A DNA stretch of 5,710 nucleotides from Betaproteobacteria bacterium (GTDB lineage: Bacteria > Pseudomonadota > Gammaproteobacteria > Burkholderiales > Usitatibacteraceae). Where the stretch lies: assembly GCA_003105245.1 (NCBI GenBank), contig PQAI01000097.1:1-5710 (forward strand). Reading direction: 5' to 3'. The translations under genes and the position numbers were made by a program. Numbering within the stretch: the stretch's first letter is position 1; every line of letters begins with the position of its first letter. Below, piece by piece: positions 1 to 5,710 of this stretch. A model generated the notes under the pieces. That model did not search any database. It worked only from the letters and a program-made list of their open reading frames with translations, and was not told the origin of the DNA.

Positions 1-134
1 GCGTCGGGATGGCCGCCGCGGAAGGCGGCCTCGGCGCGGCGGCGCGCGCGGCGCTCCTGCAGCGCGTTGTACCCGGCCACGCCGGCCACGAACACGGCGC
101 CGAGGGCGATGAGGGCGAGCTGCAGGTCGCTCAT
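1..134 (-). CDS. zipA: Cell division protein ZipA, N-terminal part (runs off left edge)
   Basis: ZipA is an inner-membrane protein that anchors and stabilises the FtsZ ring at the division site. Only the first 44 codons are in the window; the gene continues beyond position 1. The visible protein starts MSDLQLALIALGAVFVAGVA, giving a transmembrane segment at about residues 4–22 with almost no extracytoplasmic tail. A strongly basic stretch (ERRARRRAE, residues 27–35) follows, as expected for the cytoplasmic side of this N-out, single-pass anchor. The C-terminal FtsZ-binding domain cannot be seen, so the name rests on this N-terminal pattern and on the position right after smc, the usual arrangement in betaproteobacteria. 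ATG was chosen because AGGAG lies 5 nt upstream. Only 25 nt separate it from the smc stop, so it is probably cotranscribed with smc. Another small single-pass membrane protein is possible but less likely. Confidence 0.85.
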   Translation of the reverse strand, partial: MSDLQLALIALGAVFVAGVAGYNALQERRARRRAEAAFRGGHPD

Positions 135-139
135 GGATT

Positions 140-144
140 CTCCT
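140..144 (-). promoter_or_regulatory. Shine-Dalgarno site of zipA
   Basis: On the minus strand AGGAG is followed by AATCC and then ATG, giving a 5-nt spacer. It is the only strong Shine-Dalgarno match among the gene starts in this window and it fixes the zipA start. It lies in the 25-nt gap after smc, so zipA can initiate independently rather than relying only on ribosomes finishing smc. Confidence 0.75.
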
Positions 145-153
145 GGGTCCGTC

Positions 154-168
154 GCCGCCTCAGGCGGC
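154..168 (-). repeat. Perfect inverted repeat spanning the smc stop codon
   Basis: GCCGCC and GGCGGC flank the TGA stop of smc, giving a 6-bp all-GC stem with the stop codon as the three-base loop. No T-tract follows, so it is not an intrinsic terminator. It lies 10 nt before the AGGAG of zipA on the leftward transcript. It could stabilise the smc end or modulate smc-to-zipA coupling, but the arms also encode the final Ala-Ala and may arise by chance in GC-rich sequence. Confidence 0.4.
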
Positions 169-3100
169 CTGCTTCCTCGCGAATTCCATGGCCGCCTCGA
201 TGTCGACTTCCACGATACGCGAGACGCCCGGCTCCTGCATCGTCACGCCGATGAGCTGCTGGCCCATCTCCATGGTGATCTTGTTGTGCGTGATGAAGAG
301 GAACTGCGTCTGCGCCGACATCTGCTTCACCAGGTCGCAGAAGCGCTCGGTGTTGGGATCGTCCAGCGGCGCGTCCACCTCGTCCAGCAGGCAGAAGGGC
401 GCGGGGTTCAGGCGGAAGAGCGAGAACACGAGCGAGATGGCGGTGAGCGCCTTCTCGCCGCCGGAGAGGAGCTGGATGGAGCTGTTCTTCTTGCCCGGGG
501 GTTGCGCGAACACCTGCAGGCCCGCGTCGAGGATCTCCTCGCCCGTGAGCTTCAGGTAGGCCTGGCCGCCGCCGAAGAGCGCCGGGAACATCTCCTGGAA
601 GTTGGCGTTCACCGTGTCGAAGGTTCCCTGCAGCAGTTCCCTCGTCTCGCGGTCGATTCTCTTGATGGCCGCCTCAAGCGTCTCCACGGCCTGCGCGAGG
701 TCGGTGGCCTGGGCGTCCAGGAAGTCCTTGCGTTCGCGCGCCGTGCCCAGCTCCGAGAGCGCGGCGAGGTTCACCGGGCCCAGGGCCGCGATCTCCTCGC
801 CGAGGCGCGTGATCTCGGCCTGCATGCCGGCGGAGCGCACGCGCTTCTCGAGCTTCTCGGCGAGCTCCTCGCGCGTGACGCCGGCCTCCGCGATCTGCTG
901 CGCGTACTGCTCGGCGTGGGTGATGGCCTCCTGCTCCTTGAGGCGGATCTCGGTGATGCGCTCGCGAAGCGGCCCCAGCGTCTGCTCGGCGGCGAGCCTG
1001 CCCTCCTCGAGCGCGCGCAGCTCCTCGGTGAGGTGCTCGAGCCCGGCCCTCGCGTCGGCGAGCGCGCGCTCGGCGTCCGCCTTGACGGCCAGCGCCGCCT
1101 GCAGCCGCTCGCGCACCGTTCCCTCCTCGAGGCGCCCGAGCTCCGCGGACACGTTGCCGCGCGTGGCGGCGAGCGCCGCCAGGCGCTCGCCCAGCGACAC
1201 CGCGAGCTGCCCCTGCGAGGCGACCTTGTCGTGGCAGCTCCTCTCGTGGAACTTCGCCTCCTGCACCGCGCGCTCGGCCGAGGCGACCGCGGCACGCGCG
1301 GCTTCCAGCGCCTCGCGGGCGCCTCTCGCCTCGCCTTCGAGCCCCTGCAGCCGCTGCACGATGGCCTCGATCGACTGCGAGCCGGTCTCCAGCGCGTGCT
1401 GGGCCTCCTGCATCTCGAGGCGTTCCTTCTCCTCCTCGCGCTCGATGTCGGCCAGCTCCGTGCGGATCGCCTCGCGGCGGCGCTCGGCCTGCTCCGTGCT
1501 CTGCGAGAGCTTGAGGTGCTCGACCTCCAGCGCGTGCGCCGACTGGCGGGCGCGCGCGAGCTCCTCGCGCAGCCGCCGCGCCTCGTCCTGGGATTCGCGC
1601 ACCTGCGCCTCGAGCTCGCGCAGCCGCGCCTCGACGGCGTTTCGCGCCGCGGCGACGGCGGGGAGCCTTGCCTGCAGGTCCTCGATCTCGCGCTGGCGCT
1701 GCAGCACGCCGTGCAGCTCCGACTGCGGGCCGTGGAAGACCACGCCCTGGCGGCCGAAGAGGTGCCCGGCGCGCGAGACGAGGAGGCCGCCCGGCGGCAG
1801 CACGCGCGCCAGCGCCAGGCCGTCCTCGCCCTCGGGCAGGATGAAGACGTTGGCGAGCGCGTCGCGCAGGTAGGCCGTGACGCCCGCGCGGGCGCTGGAG
1901 ACCACGGAGGCGAGGGGCTTCAGGTGCGAGGCCGCCGCGGCCGCCTCGGGGGCGCCGCGCTCGACGAAGACCGCGAAGCTGCCCGGAGGCGCGTCGCGAA
2001 GCAGGGGCTCCAGGGCGCCCTCGTCGCCCAGCCTCGCCGCGTTCAGGCGAACGCCCAGGGCCGCCTCGACGGCGTCGTCCCAGCCGGCCTCGACGTGGAT
2101 GGCCTGCCAGAGGCGCTCGGCGCGGTCCAGCGCGTGCGTGCGCGTCCAGTCGGCGAGCCGCGAGTTGGTGTCGAGCTTCGCCTGCTGGGCCTCGAGGGCC
2201 CTGAGCGCGGCCTCGAGCGTGGCGGCCTCGCGCGTGCGCTCCTGCAGCGACTGCTGCGCCGCGCGGCGCTCGTCCTCGAGGGCGGGAAGCCTCGCCTCGG
2301 CGGCCTGCTGCGCGTCCTCGAGCGCCTTCACCTGCCCGGCCAGCCGCTCGCGATCCGCGGCCAGCGCGGCGAGCTTCTCGGGCTCCGGGAAGACGAGGGC
2401 CATGTTCTCCTGCTTGAGCCGGTTCTTGCGCGCCTCGAGCTGCGACAGGAGCTTGAGGGCGTGCGACTCGCGCGTCTCCTCCACGCCCTGCGCCTGCTCG
2501 GCGGCGGACATCTCGGCCTCGGCCGCGCGCACGGCGGCCTGCGCCTTCTGCTGCTCGCCCTCGAGCGTCGGGAGCCGGTCGCGCGCCGCGGCGTGCTCGG
2601 CCTCGCGCTGCGCGATGGCGGCGCGGGCGCTCTCGATCTCGCCCTCCCAGCGCCCGCGGTCCGACTGCGCCTCGGCGATGCGCCGCTCCACTTCCGCGAT
2701 CTCCGTCGCGAGGCCCTCGAGCTGCGCGCCCATGCGGCGGCGGTTCTCGCCGAGGAAGGCGATCTCCTGCTCGAGCGACTGAACCTCGCCGTTGGCGGCG
2801 TAGAGCGCGCCCTGCAGCGTGGAGAGCTGGTCGGTTTCCTCGTAGTGGCGGCTCCTCAGCTCCTCCAGCGCGCGCTCGGACTCGCGCAGCTTCGCGGTCT
2901 CGGCCTCGAGCGCCACCTGCACGCGCTGCACCTCGTTGGCGTGCCGGTTCCTCGCCTGCTCGGCCTCGCGAAGCCGCGTGTAGGCGAGCAGGTTGTGGTT
3001 GAGCGCGAGCTGGGCCTGCAGGTCCTGGTAGCGCGCGGCCACCTCGGCCTGCTGCGCCAGGCGCTCGAGCTGGGCGTCGAGCTCGGCCCGGATGTCGCCC

Positions 3101-3681
3101 ACGCGGGCGAGGTTCTCCTTGGTGTCCTCGAGCCTCAGCTCCGTCTCGCGCCGGCGCTCGCGGTACTTGGAGACGCCGGCCGCCTCCTCGAGGAACACGC
3201 GCAGCTCCTCGGGCTTGGAGGTGATCACGCGCGAGATCATCCCCTGCTCGATGATCGAGTAGGCGCGCGGCCCCAGGCCCGTGCCGAGGAAGATGTCCTG
3301 GACGTCGCGCCGGCGCACGTGCTGGCCGTTGATGTAGTAGCTGGAGTCGCCGTCGCGCGAGAGCACCCGCTTCACGCTGATCTCGGCGTACTGCGCCCAG
3401 GAGCCCCCCACGCGGCCGAGCGTGTTGTCGAAGACGAGCTCGACGGAGGCGCGGCCCACGGGCTTCCTGTCCGCGGATCCGTTGAAGATCACGTCGTGCA
3501 TGTGCTCGCCGCGCAGCTGCTTGGCGCTCGATTCGCCGAGCACCCAGCGCACGGCGTCGATGACGTTGGACTTGCCGCACCCGTTGGGCCCGACCACGCC
3601 GACCAGCTGGCCGGGCACCGCGATCTGGGTGGGGTCGACGAAGGACTTGAAGCCGGAAAGCTTGACGGAGGTGAGTCTCAC
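160..3681 (-). CDS. smc: Chromosome segregation protein SMC
   Basis: SMC is the ATPase core of the bacterial condensin (SMC–ScpA–ScpB); it dimerises, entraps DNA and organises the nucleoid. The protein is full length at 1,173 residues, usual for the family. The N-terminal ATPase half has Walker A GPNGCGKS (31–38) and a Q-loop within YSIIEQGMIS (141–150). Ala/Glu/Arg-rich coiled coils span about 165–510 and 660–1010 around a globular hinge at about 515–655. The C-terminal half has the ABC signature LSGGE (1072–1076), Walker B FCLLDE (1096–1101, catalytic E1101), a D-loop, and the H-loop histidine H1132. All key motifs are intact. The start is GTG; no ATG, GTG or TTG lies in frame just upstream, and MRLTSVKLSGFKSF matches the usual family N-terminus. 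Its Shine-Dalgarno is weak (AAGG only 2 nt away, AAGAA 8 nt away). zipA follows after 25 nt. The chromosomal partner genes scpA and scpB are not in the window. Confidence 0.97.
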   Translation of the reverse strand: MRLTSVKLSGFKSFVDPTQIAVPGQLVGVVGPNGCGKSNVIDAVRWVLGESSAKQLRGEHMHDVIFNGSADRKPVGRASVELVFDNTLGRVGGSWAQYAEISVKRVLSRDGDSSYYINGQHVRRRDVQDIFLGTGLGPRAYSIIEQGMISRVITSKPEELRVFLEEAAGVSKYRERRRETELRLEDTKENLARVGDIRAELDAQLERLAQQAEVAARYQDLQAQLALNHNLLAYTRLREAEQARNRHANEVQRVQVALEAETAKLRESERALEELRSRHYEETDQLSTLQGALYAANGEVQSLEQEIAFLGENRRRMGAQLEGLATEIAEVERRIAEAQSDRGRWEGEIESARAAIAQREAEHAAARDRLPTLEGEQQKAQAAVRAAEAEMSAAEQAQGVEETRESHALKLLSQLEARKNRLKQENMALVFPEPEKLAALAADRERLAGQVKALEDAQQAAEARLPALEDERRAAQQSLQERTREAATLEAALRALEAQQAKLDTNSRLADWTRTHALDRAERLWQAIHVEAGWDDAVEAALGVRLNAARLGDEGALEPLLRDAPPGSFAVFVERGAPEAAAAASHLKPLASVVSSARAGVTAYLRDALANVFILPEGEDGLALARVLPPGGLLVSRAGHLFGRQGVVFHGPQSELHGVLQRQREIEDLQARLPAVAAARNAVEARLRELEAQVRESQDEARRLREELARARQSAHALEVEHLKLSQSTEQAERRREAIRTELADIEREEEKERLEMQEAQHALETGSQSIEAIVQRLQGLEGEARGAREALEAARAAVASAERAVQEAKFHERSCHDKVASQGQLAVSLGERLAALAATRGNVSAELGRLEEGTVRERLQAALAVKADAERALADARAGLEHLTEELRALEEGRLAAEQTLGPLRERITEIRLKEQEAITHAEQYAQQIAEAGVTREELAEKLEKRVRSAGMQAEITRLGEEIAALGPVNLAALSELGTARERKDFLDAQATDLAQAVETLEAAIKRIDRETRELLQGTFDTVNANFQEMFPALFGGGQAYLKLTGEEILDAGLQVFAQPPGKKNSSIQLLSGGEKALTAISLVFSLFRLNPAPFCLLDEVDAPLDDPNTERFCDLVKQMSAQTQFLFITHNKITMEMGQQLIGVTMQEPGVSRIVEVDIEAAMEFARKQAA

Positions 3682-3698
3682 AGCCTTGATTCTTATGT

Positions 3699-3733
3699 AA
3701 AAACCCCACCAGGCCCGGCGGGGGGCGGTGGGG
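3699..3733 (-). terminator. Intrinsic terminator after the methyltransferase gene
   Basis: Read leftward, CCCCACC (3733–3727) pairs with GGTGGGG (3710–3704), and an inner GCCC (3726–3723) pairs with GGGC (3716–3713). This makes an 11-bp stem with a 2-nt bulge and a 6-nt loop, followed at once by TTTTT (3703–3699). That is the classic Rho-independent layout. It starts about 57 nt after the methyltransferase stop and ends 17 nt before the smc GTG. It should uncouple smc from the upstream gene, unless it acts as an attenuator in an smc leader. The plus strand of the same stretch is G-rich, and the C-rich RNA before the hairpin could also assist Rho. Confidence 0.8.
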
Positions 3734-3751
3734 TCGGTTCGGGGTCGGGGG
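3720..3751 (+). other. Potential G-quadruplex motif, plus strand
   Basis: Four G-tracts of at least four bases occur in 32 nt: G6 (3720–3725), G4 (3730–3733), G4 (3741–3744) and G5 (3747–3751), with gaps of 4, 7 and 2 nt. This satisfies the strict four-tract pattern with loops of up to 7 nt. It lies on the template strand for the leftward methyltransferase and smc transcripts, so it would form in DNA and not in their RNA. It overlaps the terminator stem, and folding in cells is unproven. Confidence 0.45.
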
Positions 3752-3753
3752 CA

Positions 3754-3759
3754 ATTCTA
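3754..3759 (-). promoter_or_regulatory. Possible -10 element for smc, upstream of the terminator
   Basis: TAGAAT on the minus strand matches five of six bases of the sigma-70 -10 consensus in an otherwise very GC-rich gap. No convincing -35 lies 16–18 bp upstream and no extended TG is present. If used, transcription would start near 3747 and the smc leader would contain the terminator hairpin. An alternative weaker -10 is CATAAG (3697–3692), which would leave almost no leader. Both are tentative. Confidence 0.2.
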
Positions 3760-3790
3760 CCGGATGCCGGCGGGCGGCGCCCGGTCCGCT

Positions 3791-4510
3791 TCAGCGTTTC
3801 GCGAAAGCGAGCGCCGTCTGGCCGCAAAGCGAGCCCAGGTCCTCGTGCAGGTCGAGGCCCGCCTCCCGCGCCATGGCGACGAAGTAGCCCTTCTCGACGT
3901 CGATGCGGTCCTCGCGCCCCGAGTAGCTCTTCCCGGCAGGGGGCTCGTCGTGGATGCTCGCCACGAGGATGCCGCCGCGGCGCAGGCAGCGCGCGCTCTC
4001 GGCGAGGTAGTGGCGCGCGTCGGGCTCGAGGAGGTGGGTGAAGAGCGAGGCCGCGAAGGCCACGTCGGTGCCCCCGTCGCCGGCGGGGAAGCGCACCTGG
4101 CCCGGGGCGAGCGCGCCGCGCGGGTTGTAGTGCGCGGAATGCCCGTCGACATGGACGAAGCGGAATCGCCCTCCCGAAAGCGGCGAGAGGTAGGCCTCGG
4201 CCCATTCGATGGCCGGGCGGAAGACGTCGAACCCGGTGTAGGAGAGGTCGGGACGCAGCAGCAGCAGGCGCGCCGTCCTGCCGCAGCCGCAGCCGATGTC
4301 CAGGAGCGAGGCCCCGCCCGCGGCGAAGCGCGACACCACGCTCGCCCAGGCCTCGCCCACGATGAAGAAGTTCTCCAGCGTGGCCGCGCCGATGCTGTCC
4401 ATGAGGCTCACGCTGGGCAGCGGCACGACGTCTCGCCAGACGGGGTAGTTGGGGTGCGTGGCGAGCTGGACGCCCGCCGGATCGTGCACAATCATCGTCT
4501 GTTCCGCCAT
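3791..4510 (-). CDS. Class I SAM-dependent methyltransferase, substrate unknown
   Basis: This is a soluble Rossmann-fold methyltransferase that would move a methyl group from S-adenosylmethionine to an unidentified acceptor. With ATG at 4510 it is 239 residues. Motif [10 protein letters not shown] (69–77), is the SAM-binding loop. GFDV (93–96) provides the acidic residue D95 that normally binds the ribose hydroxyls. VDGHS (about 121–125) lies near the adenine-binding region. [13 protein letters not shown] (148–160) and the RRGGILVAS stretch are the strand 4 and strand 5 regions typical of small-molecule methyltransferases. There is no signal peptide or membrane segment. The frame stays open to GTG at 4570 and ATG at 4558, but those codons overlap the best promoter match and encode a Ser/Arg/Gly-rich stretch with no clear homology, so I prefer 4510. 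Its Shine-Dalgarno is weak (GGGA, 8 nt away). It is transcribed alone, divergent from queF, and ends at the terminator before smc. Confidence 0.85.
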   Translation of the reverse strand: MAEQTMIVHDPAGVQLATHPNYPVWRDVVPLPSVSLMDSIGAATLENFFIVGEAWASVVSRFAAGGASLLDIGCGCGRTARLLLLRPDLSYTGFDVFRPAIEWAEAYLSPLSGGRFRFVHVDGHSAHYNPRGALAPGQVRFPAGDGGTDVAFAASLFTHLLEPDARHYLAESARCLRRGGILVASIHDEPPAGKSYSGREDRIDVEKGYFVAMAREAGLDLHEDLGSLCGQTALAFAKR

Positions 4511-4518
4511 GGTGGCAT

Positions 4519-4534
4519 TCCCGGACCGCCGGGA
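4519..4534 (-). repeat. Inverted repeat just upstream of the methyltransferase start
   Basis: TCCCGG and CCGGGA form a 6-bp stem around a 4-nt loop, ending 8 nt before the preferred ATG and covering the weak GGGA that would serve as Shine-Dalgarno. An 8-base palindrome GGGATCCC (4531–4538) overlaps one arm. It could be an operator or a translation-damping hairpin, or simply chance in GC-rich DNA. Confidence 0.3.
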
Positions 4535-4556
4535 TCCCCTGGAAATCGAATCGTCC

Positions 4557-4585
4557 ATTATCCCGCACACCCGCCGCGATGCCGA
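4557..4585 (-). promoter_or_regulatory. Candidate sigma-70 promoter for the methyltransferase
   Basis: On the minus strand TCGGCA (4585–4580, four of six bases of the -35 consensus) is followed after 17 bp by GATAAT (4562–4557, five of six bases of the -10). Transcription would start near 4550, leaving about a 40-nt leader before ATG 4510 and ruling out starts at 4570 or 4558. The -35 overlaps the first codons of queF. On the plus strand CATTAT (4556–4561) is a four-of-six -10 match that could serve queF with about an 11-nt leader, but it has no -35. Confidence 0.35.
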
Positions 4586-5040
4586 AGAAATCCCCTGCCC
4601 GCTCCCCCGCCGCCGGCCTGAAGGCGCTGGGCGCCGGTCCCCGCCTCGCTCCGTCGAGGCTCCTCGAGACCTTCCCCAACCCCAACCCCGGGCGCGACTA
4701 CGCGATCCGCATGGAGATCCCGGAGTTCACCTGCCTGTGCCCGAAGACCGGGCAGCCGGACTTCGCCACGCTGCGCCTGGAGTACGTGCCGGACGCGAAG
4801 TGCGTGGAATTGAAGAGCCTCAAGCTCTACGTCTGGTCCTTCCGCAACGAGGGGAAGTTCCACGAGGCGGTCACCAACGAGATCCTCGACGACCTGGTGG
4901 CCGCCACGCGCCCGCGTTTCATGCGCCTCACGGCCGAGTTCTACGTGCGCGGGGGCATCTACACGACCGTGGAAGCCGACTACCGCATGAAGGGTTGGTC
5001 TCCCGCCGAGCGCGTCGACCTCGGTCCCTGGGAGGAGTAG
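4579..5040 (+). CDS. queF: NADPH-dependent preQ0 reductase QueF (short form)
   Basis: QueF reduces the nitrile of 7-cyano-7-deazaguanine (preQ0) to the primary amine preQ1 using two NADPH. It is a late step before insertion into the wobble position of GUN-anticodon tRNAs in queuosine synthesis. The 153-residue tunnelling-fold protein is the short, B. subtilis-like type, not the roughly 280-residue duplicated E. coli type. The block [16 protein letters not shown] (50–65) carries the catalytic cysteine C54, which forms a thioimide with substrate, and the general acid D61. ELKSLKLY (77–84) is the QueF signature for NADPH and substrate contact, with Leu at the variable second position. FHE (94–96) supplies substrate-binding residues. 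All are intact. The Lys/Pro/Ser/Ala-rich first 25 residues are extra and probably disordered. ATG 4579 has no recognisable Shine-Dalgarno; no alternative ATG occurs before residue 45, too late to be the start. No queC, queD, queE, tgt or queA is in the window. Confidence 0.96.
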   Translation: MPKKSPARSPAAGLKALGAGPRLAPSRLLETFPNPNPGRDYAIRMEIPEFTCLCPKTGQPDFATLRLEYVPDAKCVELKSLKLYVWSFRNEGKFHEAVTNEILDDLVAATRPRFMRLTAEFYVRGGIYTTVEADYRMKGWSPAERVDLGPWEE

Positions 5041-5074
5041 GAGGGGAAGCAAGCACCGCCGCCCGCCGGAACCC

Positions 5075-5668
5075 TCACTCCGCCGGCTTCGGGGAATAGG
5101 TGACCACGACGGCCGTCGCCTCGCCGTCGAGGGCGCGGCCGCGGTGCGGCAGGCGCGCGTCGAAGTAGATGCTGTCGCCCGGCTCGAGGACGAGCCTGCG
5201 GCTTCCGGCCTGCCATTCCACGCGCCCGCTCAGCACGAACATGAACTCCTCGCCGTCGTGCTCGAAGAACACGTACTTGTCGATCTGCGAGGGGAAGGTG
5301 AAGAGGAAGGGCTCCATCTTCTTGTCGCGGCGGTTGTCGGCGAGGCTCACGTAGTCGTAGCCGAAGGCCGTGCCGCCGCGCACCACCGGCCGCCTCTCGC
5401 CGGCGCGCACCACCGAGAGCCCGCCGCCCTCGCCCGCCTCCGCGGGCGTGTGCAGCAGCTGCGTGATGTCGGTGCGAAGCGCCGCGGCGATGCGCGAGAG
5501 CGAGCCGATGGGAGGCACCTTGCGCGAGTTCTCGATCTTCGAGAGGTAGCCCTTGCTGAAGCCGGTGGCCGCCGCCAGGCGTTCGAGGGTGATGCCGAGC
5601 TCGGCGCGCCGCTCGGCGATGCGCGCGCCGATGAGGCTTTCGACGGGAGCCGGGGCCGCGCCGCTCAT
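5075..5668 (-). CDS. XRE-family transcriptional regulator with C-terminal cupin domain
   Basis: This is a 197-residue cytoplasmic DNA-binding regulator. Residues about 11–66 form an XRE/Cro helix-turn-helix, with recognition helix SKGYLSKIENS (38–48). A Gly-rich linker (about 76–83) leads to a cupin barrel at about 117–193. The cupin has FEHDGEEFMFVLSG (135–148) and LEPGDSIYFDARLPHRG (161–177); H137, E141 and H175 are likely metal or ligand contacts. Regulators of this build usually sense a small metabolite and control adjacent catabolic or polyamine/amino-acid genes; the effector here is unknown. ATG 5668 lacks a Shine-Dalgarno, but its ATGA overlaps the stop of a probable upstream gene, pointing to translational coupling. 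The frame also stays open to the right edge, so a longer N-terminus cannot be fully excluded, though the helix-turn-helix is complete from this start. It converges on queF with a 34-nt gap that shows no intrinsic terminator. Confidence 0.92.
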   Translation of the reverse strand: MSGAAPAPVESLIGARIAERRAELGITLERLAAATGFSKGYLSKIENSRKVPPIGSLSRIAAALRTDITQLLHTPAEAGEGGGLSVVRAGERRPVVRGGTAFGYDYVSLADNRRDKKMEPFLFTFPSQIDKYVFFEHDGEEFMFVLSGRVEWQAGSRRLVLEPGDSIYFDARLPHRGRALDGEATAVVVTYSPKPAE

Positions 5669-5710
5669 GCGGCCGCCGCGCGAACCGACGGCAGGCGCGC
5701 CTCGTTGGCC
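5665..5710 (-). CDS. C-terminal end of an unidentified gene upstream of the regulator
   Basis: The minus-strand frame entering from the right edge reads ANEARLPSVRAAAA and then TGA at 5667–5665. That stop shares ATGA with the start codon of the XRE–cupin gene, a common layout in operons. The visible 14 residues are too few to name a protein. The call rests on the overlap, on the missing Shine-Dalgarno of the regulator, and on an acceptable residue mix; it could be a chance open frame. Confidence 0.45.
   Translation of the reverse strand, partial: ANEARLPSVRAAAA

Noticed and set aside
674..3754. A second long minus-strand frame overlapping smc
   Set aside because: It is an out-of-frame reading of smc, rich in Arg/Ala/Gly/Pro, with no domain and no plausible start signal. 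It is a shadow of the real gene.
3771..3783. Small hairpin CGGGC-GGC-GCCCG just after the methyltransferase stop
   Set aside because: Five base pairs with a three-base loop and no T-tract, in very GC-rich sequence; the stronger terminator further on explains 3' end formation.
67..4041. A very long open frame (1,324 codons) on the plus strand opposite smc and part of the methyltransferase
   Set aside because: It mirrors the minus-strand genes: high-GC third positions remove stop codons from the antisense frame. Its product is a low-complexity Leu/Arg/Ala/Gly-rich sequence with no recognisable domain, and it crosses the smc–methyltransferase gap and its terminator. The intact SMC motifs on the other strand settle the coding strand.
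3693..4685. Long minus-strand frame over the methyltransferase and the queF start
   Set aside because: It is out of frame with the clear SAM-binding motifs, is Arg/Pro/Gly-rich, and runs across both the terminator and the divergent promoter region.
4558..5052. Minus-strand open frame antisense to queF
   Set aside because: Antisense shadow of queF, whose complete catalytic motifs are on the plus strand; the predicted product resembles no family I know.
5041..5092. Possible bidirectional terminator between queF and the regulator
   Set aside because: Only a 5-bp GCCGG/CCGGC repeat (5065–5069 with 5083–5087) with a 13-nt loop is present, with no T-tract on either side, so I could not support a terminator.

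Overview
This is high-GC chromosomal DNA holding ordinary housekeeping genes. It most likely comes from a betaproteobacterium: a canonical SMC gene is followed directly by a ZipA N-terminus, the smc–zipA order typical of that class, whereas Escherichia and its close relatives use MukB in place of SMC. Codons end almost always in G or C. I see no insertion sequence, CRISPR array, rRNA, tRNA or phage gene, and no gene-free stretch longer than about 110 bases.

Layout from left to right. (1) Positions 1–134, minus: the start of zipA, the membrane anchor of the FtsZ ring, with a clear Shine-Dalgarno site. (2) Positions 160–3681, minus: complete smc, the chromosome-condensation ATPase, starting with GTG. 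(3) Positions 3682–3790: a compact regulatory gap with an intrinsic terminator for the leftward transcript of the upstream methyltransferase gene. It overlaps a plus-strand run of four G-tracts that fits a G-quadruplex pattern. The smc start codon lies only 17 nt beyond the terminator T-tract. (4) Positions 3791–about 4510, minus: a class I SAM-dependent methyltransferase of unknown substrate. (5) Positions 4511–4578: a short divergent promoter region. (6) Positions 4579–5040, plus: queF, the preQ0 reductase of queuosine biosynthesis, in the short (B. subtilis-like) form. (7) Positions 5075–5668, minus: a regulator with an XRE helix-turn-helix and a C-terminal cupin, convergent with queF. (8) Positions 5665–5710, minus: the probable last 14 codons of another gene, whose TGA overlaps the regulator's ATG as ATGA.

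smc and zipA form one leftward unit for chromosome segregation and division. The methyltransferase and queF are divergent singletons with no visible partners. The regulator appears translationally coupled to the gene beyond the right edge, so it probably controls that operon and not queF. No novel multi-gene system is evident. The most unusual part is the smc upstream region, where terminator, G-tracts and a possible promoter crowd together.
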